Part shown: piece after piece, positions 41,988 through 43,979 of the stretch
How the letters are laid out: every line of letters starts with the position of its first letter
Numbering within the stretch: the first letter of the stretch is position 1
Source of the DNA: a virus
Length of the DNA stretch: 43,979 nt
IMG/VR virus record: IMGVR_UViG_3300046011_003387
Location: 1-43,979 of that record
Reading direction: 5' to 3' (one strand)
Translations under genes and position numbers: made by a program
Notes under the pieces: model-generated
The model's database searches: none
The model's input: the letters and a program-made list of their open reading frames with translations, nothing else
Told to the model about the DNA's origin: nothing

Positions 41988-42528
41988 AAAATTTACTTAT
42001 TATTTTTGATTGTTTATAATTATTTTTTACCCATCTGCTTATTGTACTTTGAGAAACGTTAAAATATTTTGAAGCTTCAATACCGCTATTAAACACCATA
42101 CCATCAATCTCATACATAAAACATCTACTTAAGCTCATTTTTTTCTTTGATTCTTCGCTAACTTTTTTTCCTAAATGAGCCTTACTAATCTTTTCTTTTG
42201 TAATTTCTGAAACAGGAGCTCCATATCTTGGGTTGTTTATTCCTTGCATATTTCTACCTATTTTGTATTTAGCTAATCCGCCAGGAACAATATTAACGAG
42301 ATTGTTTAGTCCTATAGTTTCTATTATTATTTCTTCTAACTCGTAAGCACCCTCCTCTGTTAAATTTTCTGCAAGTTTAATGTAATGCCAATTGCTTTCT
42401 TTAATTTTATTTATAAAAGTTTTGCATCTATTTGTTTTATTATATATTCTTGTTCCTGCTCCTTTGCCTATATAAAATACTACATTATTACTGTAATACG
42501 CATACACGTAAAATCTATTATCATTCAT
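41965..42528 (-). CDS. GIY-YIG homing endonuclease, second copy, with NUMOD modules
   Basis: The 187-residue product has FYVYAY (Tyr7-Tyr9), FYIGKG (18-23), Arg27 and Glu65/Glu66 in AYELEEI, the GIY-YIG catalytic set. A NUMOD3-like part is at about 93-135 (GINNPRYGAPVSEITKEK, then AHLGKKVSEESKKKMS) and a NUMOD1-like HTH at 147-172 (FNSGIEASKYFNVSQSTISR). It is diverged from the other GIY-YIG protein at 40557. It lies between two paralogous small NTP-PPase-like genes, so it may have entered that locus as a homing element. It overlaps the downstream NTP-PPase-like gene by 23 bases. Confidence 0.9.
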   Translation of the reverse strand: MNDNRFYVYAYYSNNVVFYIGKGAGTRIYNKTNRCKTFINKIKESNWHYIKLAENLTEEGAYELEEIIIETIGLNNLVNIVPGGLAKYKIGRNMQGINNPRYGAPVSEITKEKISKAHLGKKVSEESKKKMSLSRCFMYEIDGMVFNSGIEASKYFNVSQSTISRWVKNNYKQSKIISKFYASNNKC

Positions 42529-42530
42529 AA

Positions 42531-42962
42531 TTATAAATGTCTATGAATAGCTTGTCTACTTATATTAAGTACATTCGCTATAAAGGTTATTGATTCCTCT
42601 GGTAATAATTCTTGTATCATTTTAATTTTATCTTTAGTTTTTAATCTTTTATTGTTACTTATTTCCATAACTTGTTTTGTAGATTCTAAAGATTCTTTCA
42701 TTTTATTAAGGTACAAATTAGAAGCTTTTATCTTTCTGTCTGCTAATTCTCTACTCCATTTGTAGAGCCATTCATTAAGCCAGCTATAAGGCTTCTTCCA
42801 GTTGTCAAATCCTTCAATGCAATGCAACTCCCATTTGTTCCCGTGTATTTTATGTAACCACCAGTATTCAAATCCATCAAAAGTAATCTTGTGATTTTCT
42901 GGAATACATAATGATTCAAGGTCTTTGTCAGACCAACTCGTTATGTTCATATCTATTTCCAT
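42531..42962 (-). CDS. Protein with C-terminal helix-turn-helix
   Basis: The 143-residue product has an N-terminal part rich in Trp, Lys and His (GFEYWWLHKIHGNKWELHC), a helical middle (SRELADRKIKASNLYLNKMK) and a C-terminal HTH-like end (SITFIANVLNISRQAIHRHL). It ends two bases before the homing endonuclease gene. The HTH could bind DNA, and the protein might belong to the same mobile unit. Leader 42963-43041 contains an inverted repeat. No known family is recognised. Confidence 0.55.
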   Translation of the reverse strand: MEIDMNITSWSDKDLESLCIPENHKITFDGFEYWWLHKIHGNKWELHCIEGFDNWKKPYSWLNEWLYKWSRELADRKIKASNLYLNKMKESLESTKQVMEISNNKRLKTKDKIKMIQELLPEESITFIANVLNISRQAIHRHL

Positions 42963-42976
42963 TTGGTTATATTTAT

Positions 42977-43017
42977 ATTATTACGCGTTTACATGGGAAC
43001 TTACGGCAATTGTAAAC
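42977..43017. promoter_or_regulatory. Inverted repeat and 12-mer in the leader of the HTH gene
   Basis: The 79-base gap holds GTTTACA (42987-42993) and TGTAAAC (43011-43017), a perfect 7-base inverted repeat with 17 bases between. On the - strand, ACGCGTAATAAT (42977-42988) lies 15 bases before the ATG at 42962. The 12-mer matches the one at 8339-8350 on the + strand. It may be a promoter or operator, perhaps autoregulated by the HTH protein; unproven. Confidence 0.35.
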
Positions 43018-43041
43018 ATTTATTTTACAACTTATTAAAAG

Positions 43042-43248
43042 TTAGTCTATTATATTTAATACTTTTTCTATATATAAGATTCCGTCTTGCAACTCTTCTT
43101 GTAAATGATTAAGCCAGACAAATACATCTGATTGATCGTCACGCATTGTTTTGCCGTACTTCGCAAAGCCAACATCAGATCTATCTACAAACTTATTTAC
43201 TACAGATTGAACAACCGGATCTCTAAACTCAATTTCTTGTTTTGTCAT
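43042..43248 (-). CDS. Small NTP-PPase/MazG-like protein, shorter paralogue
   Basis: The 68-residue product carries DPVVQSVVNKFVDRSDVGFA, KYGKTMRDDQSD and LNHLQEELQDGILYIEKV, one MazG-like helical unit with an EExxD-type acidic motif (LQEELQD). It is a paralogue of the 41625 protein without that protein's tail. It begins one base after the stop of the MazG gene. It might hydrolyse nucleotides as part of dNTP control or bind the MazG protein. The short length is below typical MazG (about 100 residues), so it likely acts as an oligomer. Confidence 0.65.
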   Translation of the reverse strand: MTKQEIEFRDPVVQSVVNKFVDRSDVGFAKYGKTMRDDQSDVFVWLNHLQEELQDGILYIEKVLNIID

Positions 43249-43249
43249 A

Positions 43250-43897
43250 TTATAATGTGGTTTTAATGTGGTTAGTTAATGATGGTGCTGTTGTGCCCGC
43301 GCAATCTTGTTTAACAAATGTGCCGTTGACCATAGAGCCTTGTCTAGACTTAATAACGTCATAAGCTGATACAACACATTCTTCAACTTTTAAGCCTTCT
43401 AACGCAGCTAAATTAGTCAACACAACAATCATGTCCCCAATAGCATCAGTTAATTCTGCTTTGTCTTTTTTAAGAATTGCTCTTGCTAGCTCACCGGACT
43501 CTTCACAAAGTTTTGTATATTGTGTTTTAGAATCACCGCTTTCGTATATTCCACGCTCATTAGCCCATTGTCTGATCAAGTCGTATACGTTGTTAGGATC
43601 GAAAGTTAAAGGATTAGTAGCAGTTGGTTTTACAACATTATTTACAGCATTAGTTACAAGCTCATTTACAGCATCATTGGTTTTTTCAAATAATACTTTA
43701 TTATATACATAACAAGCGGTATTTCTAAACATTGACTCACGAGCATTGTCTACTAATATTCTAACTAAATCTGGTGTTACAGTATATTTACCATAACTTG
43801 TTTCAAATGTATGACCTAAGTTATCCATTAAATAGCCTTTTAATTTGTTTACAGGAACAGGGAATGTTGTTGTTTGATCTGTTACATTAGTGTACAT
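43250..43897 (-). CDS. MazG-type nucleotide pyrophosphohydrolase with N-terminal extension
   Basis: The C-terminal 100 residues fit MazG: QYTKLCEESGELARAI gives Glu132, Glu133 and Glu136 (EExxE), and AELTDAIGDM gives Glu148 and Asp151 (ExxD), the metal-binding set. It probably hydrolyses NTPs or dNTPs, or alters the alarmone level, as in other phage MazG proteins. The first ~100 residues (NKLKGYLMDNLGHTFETSYG, then FRNTACYVYNKVLF) are unassigned. The leader is A-rich and nearly the same as that of groEL, which supports this start, but the frame is also open to the window edge, so an earlier start outside the window cannot be excluded. Confidence 0.8.
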   Translation of the reverse strand: MYTNVTDQTTTFPVPVNKLKGYLMDNLGHTFETSYGKYTVTPDLVRILVDNARESMFRNTACYVYNKVLFEKTNDAVNELVTNAVNNVVKPTATNPLTFDPNNVYDLIRQWANERGIYESGDSKTQYTKLCEESGELARAILKKDKAELTDAIGDMIVVLTNLAALEGLKVEECVVSAYDVIKSRQGSMVNGTFVKQDCAGTTAPSLTNHIKTTL

Positions 43898-43979
43898 AGT
43901 TTTATTTGATTTAAATTGATTAATAGGACTTTTTTCTGCATTATCGTAAGAAGCAAAATCTTTTTTATATTTAAAGAAT

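Noticed and set aside
1-43979. tRNA genes, CRISPR arrays, integrase, attachment sites
   Set aside because: No gap exceeds about 80 bases, none folds into an obvious cloverleaf, no regularly spaced repeats were seen, and no tyrosine or serine recombinase motif was found.

Overview
The window is part of a tailed-phage genome, most likely a virulent short-tailed (podovirus-like) phage of a Bacteroidota/Flavobacteriia-type host. The evidence is a full head-and-tail set (terminase, portal, scaffold, capsid, nozzle, internal ejection proteins), AT-rich DNA, gene starts preceded by A-rich leaders rather than clear Shine-Dalgarno sites, tight start/stop overlaps, and no integrase, repressor or tRNA that I could see. 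The host assignment is inference.

Layout. Bases 1-37027 are all on the + strand; 37095-43979 are all on the - strand. The two blocks converge on a bidirectional terminator at about 37054-37093. From left to right the + block holds: the end of a tail-fibre-like protein and a BspA-type leucine-rich-repeat protein (probable host recognition); a lysis cassette (small membrane proteins, a DUF5675-type putative peptidoglycan enzyme, a unimolecular-spanin-like lipoprotein); a chaperonin pair in the order groEL-groES, coupled to a winged-helix-like protein; several small proteins, including an HExxH mini-metallopeptidase candidate, a probable abundant virion protein with its own terminator, and an exported protein; a tandem GroES-like protein; a likely small terminase gene; large terminase, portal, scaffold and major capsid protein; connector and tail proteins; a GNAT-like protein; and three internal virion proteins ending in a 2571-residue multidomain protein.

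The - block is a nucleotide/DNA metabolism module. It holds a MazG pyrophosphohydrolase, two paralogous small NTP-PPase-like proteins, a T7 endonuclease I-like resolvase, two GIY-YIG homing endonucleases, a B12-dependent ribonucleotide reductase, a 2OG-Fe(II) oxygenase and small unknowns.

How it fits together. The - block would supply and clean up dNTPs and resolve replication intermediates. The + block builds the particle, with phage-encoded chaperonins probably helping to fold virion proteins. The giant protein is probably ejected into the cell and carries an HExxH motif, a sigma-70 region-2-like segment and a HAD phosphatase domain. The lysis cassette releases progeny.

The most noteworthy items are the three chaperonin-related genes, the giant multidomain protein with recurring K(F/Y)SK linkers that bracket its HAD domain, and the duplicated NTP-PPase-like gene around a homing-endonuclease insertion. 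All homology statements come from reading motifs by eye; no database search was run.
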